Positions 1 to 6,167 are shown, counted from the stretch's first letter. The stretch is 7,334 bases of DNA from Microcaldota archaeon (GCA_020726005.1 DYTL01000038.1:1-7334), one strand, 5' to 3'. Numbers and translations: made by a program. Notes: generated by a model from the letters alone, not told the origin.

Positions 1-111
1 GAAAGATTAGAAAATATATTGTTCGGTTCGCGTGAATGGTTTAGTTGTAGAAGATGTTCGGAATTACTGGTCAAAAAAGCAAAGCGAACGTTTATAATAT
101 TTTTTAAATAA
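1..111 (+). CDS. Possible 3' end of an upstream gene (partial)
   Basis: Frame 1 is open from the window edge for 36 codons to a TAA at 109-111, while the other two forward frames close early. The predicted tail is basic and has a Cys-x2-Cys pair (SCRRCSELL), as in zinc-binding knuckles. In AT-rich DNA an open run of this length arises by chance several percent of the time per frame, so this is only suggestive. If real, the ftsZ TATA box at 91-98 lies inside its last codons. I do not recognise a family. Confidence 0.25.
   Translation, partial: ERLENILFGSREWFSCRRCSELLVKKAKRTFIIFFK
91..98 (+). promoter_or_regulatory. TATA box of ftsZ
   Basis: The octamer TTTATAAT is centred about 27 bases before the ATG at 122. 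That is the usual archaeal distance from TATA to transcription start, so the mRNA probably begins at or next to the start codon. No Shine-Dalgarno sequence lies before the ATG, which agrees with a leaderless message. The same octamer occurs in the S-layer promoter (minus strand, 5516-5509). Confidence 0.6.
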
Positions 112-121
112 ATTAGATACT

Positions 122-1270
122 ATGGAAAACAAATTTATACTTGAAACGATACCAATGGAATTTTTTGTTGAAACTCCAATTGAAATTGCAAAAACAGAGA
201 GTATTGAAAAAATTGTAGAACAAATCACACCTATAAAAAATGACGATGAAATGCTATTAGAATTCGCGGAACATTCCAAACCAAAAATATATGTCATTGG
301 AACAGGCGGAAGTGGAACGAACACTCTAAATAGAATATTTGAACTTAATGTAAATGAAACTAGGCTTATTGCGATGAATACTGATGCAAGACATTTGCTT
401 AAAATAAAGGCGCACAGAAAACTTCTGCTTGGAAAAACCATTACAAAAGGACACGGTGCTGGAAGTAATCCACAATTAGGTGAAGCCGCAGCAAAAGAAA
501 GTTCTGCGGAAATAAAAGATATTATTAACGATGCAAGCATGGTTTTTGTTACATGCGGGATGGGGGGTGGAACTGGAACTGGCTCTGCAGCAATAATCGC
601 AGAGCAGGCGAAAACCTCAGGTGCATTAGTAATAAGTATAGTTACGCTTCCGTTTGCTTCTGAAGGAAAAATCAGATATGAAAATGCATTGTACGGGTTG
701 GAAAGGCTGAAAAAGCATTCGGACACAGTTATAGTAATTAAAAATGATAAATTACTTACATTAGCTCCGAATCTTCCACTTAATACTGCATTTAGGGTTT
801 GTGATGAAGTACTCGCGGGCGCAGTAAAAGGAATTGCCGAACTCGTTACAAAAACCGGTTTAGTAAATGTTGACTTTGCGGATTTGAAAACGATTCTTGT
901 TCAAAGTGGATTTGCGGTAATAGGAATAGGAGAATCCAACATGGACGCGAAAGCAGAAGATAGGGCAACTATTGCGGTTGAAACCGCACTCAATTCACCT
1001 TTACTTGATGCTGACCTTACAGGCGCGAGCAGGGCACTTATAAATGTTATTGGAGGAGAAGATATGACGCTTAAAGAGGCCGAACTCATCATTTCTGAAA
1101 CAGCGAAAAAAATACATCCAAATGCACATATAATATGGGGCGCACGCGTTGAGCCTAATAACCAAAAATCTAGCATAAAAACAATGGTGGTACTCGCAGG
1201 AGTTAAATTTACAAACAATACTAATACAGAATTTGAACTTGGAAATTTGGATTTGGATTTAGTTGGGTGA
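122..1270 (+). CDS. ftsZ: Cell division GTPase FtsZ (FtsZ1-like)
   Basis: This tubulin-family GTPase polymerises at mid-cell to form the division ring. The 382 residues contain the nucleotide-binding loop GTGGSGTN (60-67), NTD (86-88), GAGSNP (112-117) and the tubulin signature GGGTGTG (148-154). The catalytic T7 loop is NVDFAD (N249, D251, D254) and completes the active site of the neighbouring subunit. All key residues are present, so it should be active. An acidic N-terminal extension of about 50 residues precedes the core, and a short tail ends in NLDLDLVG. Such tails bind SepF in some archaea, but that role is inferred here. The SEGKIRYENALYGLERL and SDTVIV stretches resemble archaeal FtsZ1 more than FtsZ2, judged from memory of family sequences. 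The start follows from the TATA spacing and the absence of an upstream Shine-Dalgarno. secE and spt5 follow it, a known archaeal order. Confidence 0.97.
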   Translation: MENKFILETIPMEFFVETPIEIAKTESIEKIVEQITPIKNDDEMLLEFAEHSKPKIYVIGTGGSGTNTLNRIFELNVNETRLIAMNTDARHLLKIKAHRKLLLGKTITKGHGAGSNPQLGEAAAKESSAEIKDIINDASMVFVTCGMGGGTGTGSAAIIAEQAKTSGALVISIVTLPFASEGKIRYENALYGLERLKKHSDTVIVIKNDKLLTLAPNLPLNTAFRVCDEVLAGAVKGIAELVTKTGLVNVDFADLKTILVQSGFAVIGIGESNMDAKAEDRATIAVETALNSPLLDADLTGASRALINVIGGEDMTLKEAELIISETAKKIHPNAHIIWGARVEPNNQKSSIKTMVVLAGVKFTNNTNTEFELGNLDLDLVG

Positions 1271-1280
1271 AAGGTATCTG

Positions 1281-1319
1281 ACTAACAGATCCACATTCTA
1301 GTCTAACAGTATCCACATA
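1281..1319 (+). repeat. Imperfect tandem repeat, two copies
   Basis: The units CTAACAGATCCACAT (1282-1296) and CTAACAGTATCCACAT (1303-1318) differ by one inserted T and repeat with a period of 21-22 bases. The first copy also takes part in a small inverted repeat, ATCTG (1276-1280) with CAGAT (1286-1290), around an ACTAA loop. It lies just after the ftsZ stop and ahead of secE, so it may belong to the ftsZ 3' UTR or the secE promoter region. The function is unknown. Confidence 0.5.
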
Positions 1320-1394
1320 TTGAGATAGGTGGTATTAATCAGACAGTTTCAGTAAGCTAATCTATGAATATTGATGATATATGGATGAAGAGCT

Positions 1395-1553
1395 ATGGAT
1401 TTTGAAATTATAAAAAAGGCATTTAGAATAATTGCCATTGCAAAGAAACCTGATAATGAAGAGTTTTCAAAAATCGCGAAAATAACCGGTGCAGAAATGA
1501 TCGGAATAGGTATTATAGGGTTTATTATTTTACTCATATTTGAGTATTTATGA
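1395..1553 (+). CDS. secE: Protein translocase subunit SecE (Sec61 gamma)
   Basis: This is the small essential subunit of the SecYE translocon, which clamps SecY in the membrane. The 52-residue protein has an amphipathic, basic N-terminal helix with the family pattern FRIIAIAKKPDNEEFSKIAK (10-29). One transmembrane helix follows (about 35-50, IGIGIIGFIILLIF), giving the usual single-span archaeal form. An in-frame stop at 1386-1388 makes the ATG at 1395 the only reasonable start. The bases before it (GATGAAGAG) are at best a weak ribosome binding site. It sits between ftsZ and spt5, matching the conserved archaeal order and the bacterial secE-nusG pair. SecY is not in this window. Confidence 0.93.
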   Translation: MDFEIIKKAFRIIAIAKKPDNEEFSKIAKITGAEMIGIGIIGFIILLIFEYL

Positions 1554-1593
1554 TTTTCATCATATTAATACATTGCAAAAAATGAAAAGTTGA

Positions 1594-1611
1594 TAATCGA
1601 ATTGTCGATTA
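1594..1611 (+). promoter_or_regulatory. Perfect hairpin just upstream of spt5
   Basis: TAATCGA (1594-1600) and TCGATTA (1605-1611) form a perfect 7-bp stem with an ATTG loop. The stem ends about 15 bases before the spt5 ATG, directly ahead of the GAAGGA ribosome binding site (1614-1619). A TATA-like CATATTAATACAT (1561-1573) would place a transcription start close to the base of the hairpin. It could be an mRNA 5' structure affecting stability or translation, or a protein-binding inverted repeat. No T-tract follows, so it is unlikely to be a terminator. Confidence 0.45.
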
Positions 1612-1626
1612 GCGAAGGATGTTTGA

Positions 1627-2079
1627 ATGATATATATATTAAGAGTAACCACGGGACAAGAAAAGATAGTTATAGAAATGCTTGCGAAAAAGGCAGAAGC
1701 TGAAAAACTCGCAATCTATTCATTCGTTGGAATAGAAAACATAAAGGGATATGTATTCGTGGAAGGTGCAAACGAGAACGAAGTAACAAGGTTAGTGCAA
1801 AAAATGAAAAGTGTGAAGGGATTTATTAGGCAGCCTGTGGAAATAAACGAAATAGCAAATCTTATAAAAACTACTGGCCAGCAAAGTTCAAGCATAAAAA
1901 TTGCAGATATTGTGGAAATGACTTCAGGGCCTTTCAAAGGAGAACGAGCACGAGTAATAAAAATGGACGAAGCAAGAGACGAACTTACTGTGGAATTAAT
2001 AGAAGTCGCGGTTCCTATTCCTGTTACAATAAAATCAAAGACCGCAAAACTCGCGCAGAAAGCAGAAGATGTCGCATGA
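1627..2079 (+). CDS. spt5: Transcription elongation factor Spt5 (NusG homologue)
   Basis: Spt5 binds the RNA polymerase clamp, closes it over the DNA and increases processivity; it usually works with Spt4, which is not in this window. The 150 residues have the two archaeal domains. The NGN domain spans about 1-85 and includes the hallmark GYVFVE. The KOW domain spans about 91-145, with DIVEMTSGPFKGERARVIKM and the conserved PIPVTI ending. The usual Gly before DIVE is replaced by Ala, a minor change. The length is normal for archaea. The start has an AAGGA-type ribosome binding site about 8 bases upstream. Its last bases overlap or nearly touch dcd, which suggests joint translation. Confidence 0.96.
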   Translation: MIYILRVTTGQEKIVIEMLAKKAEAEKLAIYSFVGIENIKGYVFVEGANENEVTRLVQKMKSVKGFIRQPVEINEIANLIKTTGQQSSSIKIADIVEMTSGPFKGERARVIKMDEARDELTVELIEVAVPIPVTIKSKTAKLAQKAEDVA

Positions 2080-2632
2080 TATTATGGCTTTGATGAGTGA
2101 TATAGACGTGCTTGATGCAACAGATAAAGGCGAAATCCAAATAAATCCTTTTGATAAGAATCTTCTTGGCCCTGATAGTTTGGATATACGGTTAGGAAAT
2201 GAAATACTTATTTCTAAAATAATCGGAAAAATCATAGATCCAAATAAACCAAAAAACTTTTTTGCAAGTAGAAAAATAGATCCGTTTACTCTTAAACCAA
2301 AACAGTTCGTTCTTGGAACTACGCTGGAAAGAATTTCCTTATCAGATAGTATTGCGGCTCAGATAGAAGGGCGTTCAAGCTTAGGAAGATTAGGAATAAT
2401 GGTACACATGACCGCGGGGATTATTCACGCTGGCTTCGGAGCAAAAGAACCAAGCGCACTTACTCTTGAGATATATTCAGTAAATCCGAACAGCGTTTAT
2501 CTGCATACAGGAATGAAAATCGCGCAACTCTCATTTTTTAGATTAAACAGAAAAGTAAGTAGAGGTTATGATTTTATACCTACAAGCAAATATGTAAATC
2601 AGAACAAACCGTGCGTGCCGAAAGCAGATTGA
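2069..2632 (+). CDS. dcd: dCTP deaminase family protein (possibly bifunctional with dUTPase)
   Basis: This family deaminates dCTP to dUTP, and some archaeal members also cleave dUTP to dUMP for thymidylate synthesis. They form trimers with a dUTPase fold. Over 187 residues one sees SDIDVL and GPDSLDIRLGNE (34-45), the substrate-binding GRSSLGR (101-107), TAG (115-117), the catalytic-type Glu in LTLEIYS (E134) and the C-terminal SKYVNQ closing segment (173-178). Two features are unusual. The motif after TAG reads IIHAG, where the E. coli and Methanocaldococcus enzymes have ID(P/A)G. About four extra residues (GAKEPS region, 124-129) precede the catalytic strand. The coordinates give the longest form, which overlaps spt5 by 11 bases. 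ATGs at 2084 (5 bases past the spt5 stop) and 2093 (MSDIDVL, closest to family N-termini) are equally good starts. No strong ribosome binding site decides between them, and translational coupling to spt5 is likely. Confidence 0.88.
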   Translation: MSHDIMALMSDIDVLDATDKGEIQINPFDKNLLGPDSLDIRLGNEILISKIIGKIIDPNKPKNFFASRKIDPFTLKPKQFVLGTTLERISLSDSIAAQIEGRSSLGRLGIMVHMTAGIIHAGFGAKEPSALTLEIYSVNPNSVYLHTGMKIAQLSFFRLNRKVSRGYDFIPTSKYVNQNKPCVPKAD

Positions 2633-2663
2633 TAAAAAAATACTATCTCTAAAACTTTAGAAG

Positions 2664-2718
2664 ATTAATTAAAAAAAGTAAAATAATAAAAAATAAAAAG
2701 AATGGGGTTTAAACCCCA
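2664..2718 (-). terminator. Terminator of the S-layer gene
   Basis: A perfect 16-bp palindrome TGGGGTTTAAACCCCA (2703-2718) begins 7 bases past the S-layer stop. On the minus strand it is followed by several T-runs down to about 2664. A second small inverted repeat, TCTAAA/TTTAGA (2648-2661), followed by seven T's on the minus strand, may act as backup. On the plus strand the flanks are A-rich, so the site favours the S-layer gene over the converging dcd. Confidence 0.6.
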
Positions 2719-2725
2719 AATGCAG

Positions 2726-5326
2726 TTATTGTGCCGTAACTCTCTTAAGGAAGTCCTCTCCAGCTATAATAGTGTCTGCTGCAGTAAGACCAGCAACAAT
2801 AATTTTATTGCCAACTTTCTTTACTACTTGATTAGTTACAGCAAAATCTATTTTTGCTTCTGGATCAGCCATTGCATCAGCAGTTACTGTATTAACTGCA
2901 TTACCACCAACCGTGATAAATACACCTGTTGTTGTGTTAGCTACATCCTTATCAAGGACAACTAATTTCTGGTTAACCGGAACTATTTCCTTAACCTCAA
3001 CAGTTGCTGCATTGTTTGGCATAATTACTGCTTGTATTTTATCTTTTGCAATAGTACAAGTTGCCGAACCTCCAACCGCAGTACATGCACCCACAGTTTC
3101 AGTGATGCTCTTAATCTTAACAGTTACATCACCAAATATTTGGGTTTGTCCTTCAGTAAGAGTGTAGTCCGTTGTTGCCGCGCCTTGTTTTGCAGCGCTA
3201 GTTGTTGCGAATTCGTATTGCGCATGTGCAATATTTTTCGCGACATCGAAAACTACAGATGATATTTCCATAGATTTAAATTTACTTCCTCTTGGCGAGA
3301 TAAACTTTCCTTCGTCATATTTACTTGAGGAATAACCAAGTCCAACTGGTATATTTCCTCTAGCGAAAGTTACCTTACTATCGCTTATACTGTCAGCACT
3401 ATAGAAACCACTAACGTTGTAAAGTACACTCATATTTGTTGGGATGTGCATGTTTGTAGTAAACTTTCCTGCGTCTTCAACAAGAGTAATCAAAGGGTCC
3501 ATGAAATTACTTAGATTCTCGTCTTTGATAACTATCGCACCTCCCTCCACAACAGTTCCAAGGCTTCCTGCTGTTTTATAAGTTATGACAGCGTTTCCTA
3601 AAGTACCAACCTTTATATACTTAGTTGAACCGCTCTTCTTCATAAGTACATCGCCTTTTGATATAGATGCGTTGCCGGTAACGTTGTTTAATAGATAATA
3701 AAAGTCCTTACCTTTTCCATTTCCTAATGTGAATGCATCATCAACAGTGCTAGTTACTTTAATGTAACTATTATCACTAGGAAGTGTAATGTCAGTTTGC
3801 TCATGCATATTTAAATTTACAGAACCGCCAGTTGCATATTTAAGAGAGTCATAATCTGCATTTTTTAAGTTAAGTCCTTTATAAGTAAGTTTGTATAGTG
3901 CATGTGGATCTTCAAGCACATTAATGCTTTTTCCTTTTTCCAAAGAATCTCCAAAACTACTTTTATAAAACAAGATTGATCTGAGCGCATCCGGTGCAGT
4001 ATAATCTGAGACTCCTGCAGCTGCATCTTTGTTTTTCCACATGAGTTCAACGGTCCAATCCACATTATTTTTATCATCTTTTAAAGACTTTCCATCTTCA
4101 AGTTTAAGTTCATGTTCAAGTATAGCAATTTCAGCCCATTTCGCACCTAAGAATAAACCAGGAGCAGTTTGATAAACTCTTATTTTATAAAGTTTTTCGC
4201 CGACTCTTTCTTCTATAGTATCTCCAGGGTTAATCTGACCTTGTTTAAATGCAATACCATTCGCGTCAATGTAACTTACAATAGCAGGTGCAACATTAGA
4301 CCCTCCAACTGGAGTTGAGATATCATCCAATCTTACTTTAAGCACTTTATCGGTGCTGTTAAGCGATTGACCTGCATTTACATAGCCATATACACTCTCT
4401 TTTGCAAGTGTTATTGAACCACTGGTAGACTCAACCTTGTCAACTGTATCAAGTGAACCACTACTTGGTTCCATTTCGGTAATAATCCAATCGCTTCCTA
4501 AAAGTGATAGGTTAAGTCTGTGCTTACCTGTATATTCAGAACTAGTAGAACCACAGTCCGCCCAGTTTTTGTCGCTATCTGCATCTCTAGTACATACAGG
4601 AATACCAGTATGTGTACTTTCATCAAATTTTACTTGATAAACTACAAGACCTATGTTTCCTTCAACCTCTGCATCTGAAGACGAAAATTCAGTTTGTCCT
4701 TTTATCCATATTGCTTGGGTTTCAGTATACTTTGGTCCTGTTGGATCACTTATTGTTTTTGATGCAAATGGTGCAAAGTTTTTTCCTATTTTGTAAAGTG
4801 CTACATCACTAGTTACAAATCCATTAGTTCCATCTTTATAGAATGGGTTTGCATTTTCATCATTTTCAGATTCAGAAAGTAAGTAGGTATCAATTGATGC
4901 TTGAGAATTATTCCTATTTCCGAGCTCTCTGTCTATATAATCAGCAATCAGGGTTGAAAATTCATGAACACCTGTATTGGTTGCTCCTGGAACTGTAACC
5001 TCAAGAGTTACTTTTTTGTTTGTTACTGCACAACCTCCAGTTCCACTAGTTGCGGCTGCTGTATTGCATGTTGCATCACTCGCAACTGCTGCTGTTAAGG
5101 TCTTTTTCATGTATGCAGAACTTGCAATCTTTGCTGCAATTGCACTTGCAACTACTCCGTCTGAAGCAGCTGCTTTATCACCTAAGACTACCTTTACAAT
5201 CGGTACACCATTTGCATTTACCAATTCGGTGTTTTCAAACATTAGGCCTGCGAAGGTTACCGAACTGGCTAATATCGTCGCACCTGCAACGATTGCACCG
5301 ATTTTTTTCAGATTTATTCCTTTCAT
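2726..5326 (-). CDS. S-layer protein, methanococcal type
   Basis: This is probably the main surface-layer glycoprotein, forming the crystalline cell envelope outside the membrane. The 866 residues start with a signal peptide: KK at 7-8, a hydrophobic core over about 9-25, and likely cleavage after TFA (26). The mature N-terminus has VVLGDKAAASDGVVASAIAA (46-65), typical of the S-layer N-terminal family of methanococci. The C-terminal region (about 780-866) has KKVGNKIIVAGLTAADT, typical of the partner S-layer C-terminal family, so both ends of a full-length protein are present. The sequon Asn residues are N139, N272, N323, N548, N552, N604, N631, N637 and N797. The only six cysteines form three close pairs: 87/99, 245/258 and 748/757. 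No transmembrane anchor is seen at the C-terminus. The start is fixed by a perfect AAGGTGA ribosome binding site, in keeping with high expression. The long leader and palindrome upstream suggest regulation. Confidence 0.92.
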   Translation of the reverse strand: MKGINLKKIGAIVAGATILASSVTFAGLMFENTELVNANGVPIVKVVLGDKAAASDGVVASAIAAKIASSAYMKKTLTAAVASDATCNTAAATSGTGGCAVTNKKVTLEVTVPGATNTGVHEFSTLIADYIDRELGNRNNSQASIDTYLLSESENDENANPFYKDGTNGFVTSDVALYKIGKNFAPFASKTISDPTGPKYTETQAIWIKGQTEFSSSDAEVEGNIGLVVYQVKFDESTHTGIPVCTRDADSDKNWADCGSTSSEYTGKHRLNLSLLGSDWIITEMEPSSGSLDTVDKVESTSGSITLAKESVYGYVNAGQSLNSTDKVLKVRLDDISTPVGGSNVAPAIVSYIDANGIAFKQGQINPGDTIEERVGEKLYKIRVYQTAPGLFLGAKWAEIAILEHELKLEDGKSLKDDKNNVDWTVELMWKNKDAAAGVSDYTAPDALRSILFYKSSFGDSLEKGKSINVLEDPHALYKLTYKGLNLKNADYDSLKYATGGSVNLNMHEQTDITLPSDNSYIKVTSTVDDAFTLGNGKGKDFYYLLNNVTGNASISKGDVLMKKSGSTKYIKVGTLGNAVITYKTAGSLGTVVEGGAIVIKDENLSNFMDPLITLVEDAGKFTTNMHIPTNMSVLYNVSGFYSADSISDSKVTFARGNIPVGLGYSSSKYDEGKFISPRGSKFKSMEISSVVFDVAKNIAHAQYEFATTSAAKQGAATTDYTLTEGQTQIFGDVTVKIKSITETVGACTAVGGSATCTIAKDKIQAVIMPNNAATVEVKEIVPVNQKLVVLDKDVANTTTGVFITVGGNAVNTVTADAMADPEAKIDFAVTNQVVKKVGNKIIVAGLTAADTIIAGEDFLKRVTAQ

Positions 5327-5330
5327 AGTT

Positions 5331-5337
5331 TCACCTT
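5331..5337 (-). promoter_or_regulatory. Strong ribosome binding site of the S-layer gene
   Basis: AAGGTGA on the minus strand lies 4 bases before the ATG and matches the archaeal anti-Shine-Dalgarno (core GGTGA). It is the only full-strength site in the window and fixes the start at 5326. Confidence 0.85.
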
Positions 5338-5370
5338 ATTTTTATTTTAGACTTTTCCCTATTTTTGTCT

Positions 5371-5389
5371 GCTCAACAGGAAGTTGAAC
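5371..5389 (-). promoter_or_regulatory. S-layer leader hairpin B (UUCCU loop)
   Basis: In the minus-strand transcript GUUCAAC (5389-5383) pairs with GUUGAGC (5377-5371) around the loop UUCCU (5382-5378). This is a 7-bp stem with one G-U pair. UUCCCU (5402-5397) could pair with AGGGAA (5360-5355) and enclose this hairpin in an outer stem. The hairpin ends 44 bases before the ATG. Confidence 0.55.
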
Positions 5390-5405
5390 GATTAAAAGGG
5401 AATAC

Positions 5406-5426
5406 ATGCGTGCAGGAAGCACACAT
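5406..5426 (-). promoter_or_regulatory. S-layer leader hairpin A (UUCCU loop)
   Basis: In the minus-strand transcript AUGUGUGC (5426-5419) pairs with GCACGCAU (5413-5406) around the loop UUCCU (5418-5414). This is an 8-bp stem with one G-U pair. Its arms are unrelated to those of hairpin B, yet the loop and the closing C-G pair are the same. The two hairpins are 16 bases apart. Confidence 0.55.
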
Positions 5427-5446
5427 CCTAAATATTTTTGTTTTTT

Positions 5447-5466
5447 ATTCCTTTTTCTTTAGGAAT
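5447..5466 (-). promoter_or_regulatory. Third, weaker inverted repeat at the 5' end of the S-layer leader
   Basis: On the minus strand ATTCCT (5466-5461) can pair with AGGAAT (5452-5447) across an 8-base A-rich loop. It again contains a TTCCT element, here in the stem. It would sit at the very 5' end of the message if transcription starts near 5466, so it may be only partly transcribed. Confidence 0.3.
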
Positions 5467-5488
5467 TGACAATACTCAAAAGACAAGG

Positions 5489-5516
5489 TTTAAAAAGGTT
5501 TGGTTAGGATTATAAA
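5489..5516 (-). promoter_or_regulatory. Promoter region of the S-layer gene, two TATA candidates
   Basis: On the minus strand TTTATAAT (5516-5509) is identical to the ftsZ TATA octamer and would start transcription near 5486. TTTTTAAA (5496-5489), preceded by a BRE-like CCAAACC, would start it near 5466. Either gives a leader of about 140-160 bases, unlike the apparently leaderless ftsZ and HMG-CoA synthase genes. The sequence alone does not say which is used. Confidence 0.5.
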
Positions 5517-5536
5517 CATTTGTTTATAAACAAATG
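5517..5536. promoter_or_regulatory. Perfect 20-bp palindrome at the S-layer promoter
   Basis: CATTTGTTTATAAACAAATG reads the same on both strands with no spacer or mismatch. Its centre is itself a symmetric TATA-like TTTATAAA. It abuts the upstream TATA candidate, so TGTTTATAA occurs twice on the minus strand, 14 bases apart (5532-5524 and 5518-5510). A homodimeric regulator site is the natural reading. A terminator for the gene ending at 5606 is less likely because no T-tract follows. Confidence 0.55.
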
Positions 5537-5605
5537 AAACGTATTCGTTTTTTGCCATGAAAGAATATGACAATTGCCGTAATTGAAATCATATGTTACG
5601 TAAAA

Positions 5606-6031
5606 TCATTCTAACAACTTACGAATGCGCGCAGGATATATATCCTTAATTTTTCCTATTATAGTATCTTCAACTCCGAATTTTATATCTTTATTAGGAA
5701 TAATCACTAATGCATTCCACTTCATTTTTCTTTTCCATGCAAGGCGCACTCTCCTATGCCCATCAAGAAGAATATTTTGTTTTTTCTTTTTAAGTAAAAT
5801 TATCGGTACTGAATATTTAGGAAGTGCGTTCTTTATTTCATTCATTTTTTCAATCGCACGATCTTCGGTTTCCTGCCCTGCATAAGTATAATGAATTTTC
5901 CCTATCTCATTAGGACAGAGTGTTTTTTCTTTTTTTGTAAATTTGACTTTTGGATAAAGTCCTGAATAAAAATCCATCAACCGCGCGAAAAGGCGCATTT
6001 CGTCGTGCATTGAGATTAGTCCATATGGCAT
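5606..6031 (-). CDS. ParB/sulfiredoxin-fold domain protein, function unknown
   Basis: This 141-residue, lysine-rich, probably cytoplasmic protein has one recognisable motif, ILLDGHRRVRLAW (87-99). It follows a hydrophobic strand VPIILL (75-80) and is followed by WNALVIIP (105-112). That matches box II of the ParB/Srx fold (GxxRxxA preceded by Asp). The fold includes ParB CTPases, nucleases and free-serine kinases, so the reaction cannot be read from it. No helix-turn-helix is obvious, and the protein is much shorter than a full ParB, so chromosome segregation is not implied. The N-terminus (MPYGLISMHDEMRLFARLM) and the tail (FGVEDTIIGKIKDI) are unassigned. An in-frame stop just upstream limits the start to 6031, although Met8 (6010) could be used given the TATA-like run at 6032-6052. 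It is divergent from HMG-CoA synthase and lies upstream of the S-layer gene on the same strand. Confidence 0.7.
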   Translation of the reverse strand: MPYGLISMHDEMRLFARLMDFYSGLYPKVKFTKKEKTLCPNEIGKIHYTYAGQETEDRAIEKMNEIKNALPKYSVPIILLKKKKQNILLDGHRRVRLAWKRKMKWNALVIIPNKDIKFGVEDTIIGKIKDIYPARIRKLLE

Positions 6032-6137
6032 ATATTATAATTATATATTATAGTTATTAAGGTTTTCGTGCATTTTTTCCAAAAAAAGATCAACAACTAT
6101 AAAAAATACCTCGCGCTCATTTCACCAAAGTTAAGGA

Positions 6138-6147
6138 TTATAAATAT
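6138..6147 (+). promoter_or_regulatory. TATA box of the HMG-CoA synthase gene
   Basis: ATTATAAATA is preceded by a purine-rich AAGG and centred about 25 bases before the ATG at 6168. No Shine-Dalgarno lies between them, only a T-rich run, so a leaderless mRNA is expected. Confidence 0.6.
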
Positions 6148-6167
6148 ACTAACTTATTTTTTTATTT

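Noticed and set aside
64..726. A 220-codon open frame on the minus strand opposite ftsZ
   Set aside because: It is a mirror of ftsZ codon bias. Its product is a low-complexity Ser/Ile/Phe-rich chain with no domain, while the plus strand encodes an intact FtsZ.
1364..1405. A 13-codon ORF overlapping the secE start
   Set aside because: It is too short to judge, has no ribosome binding site, and is easily explained by chance ATGs in AT-rich DNA.
4977..5387. A 136-codon open frame on the plus strand opposite the S-layer N-terminus
   Set aside because: It is antisense to the signal peptide and Ala-rich start. The S-layer reading has a signal peptide, family motifs and a perfect ribosome binding site.
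5557..5586. A 9-codon plus-strand ORF (MKEYDNCRN) about 30 bases after the symmetric TTTATAAA
   Set aside because: The TATA spacing would suit a leaderless microgene, but nine codons carry no testable coding signal and nothing else supports it.
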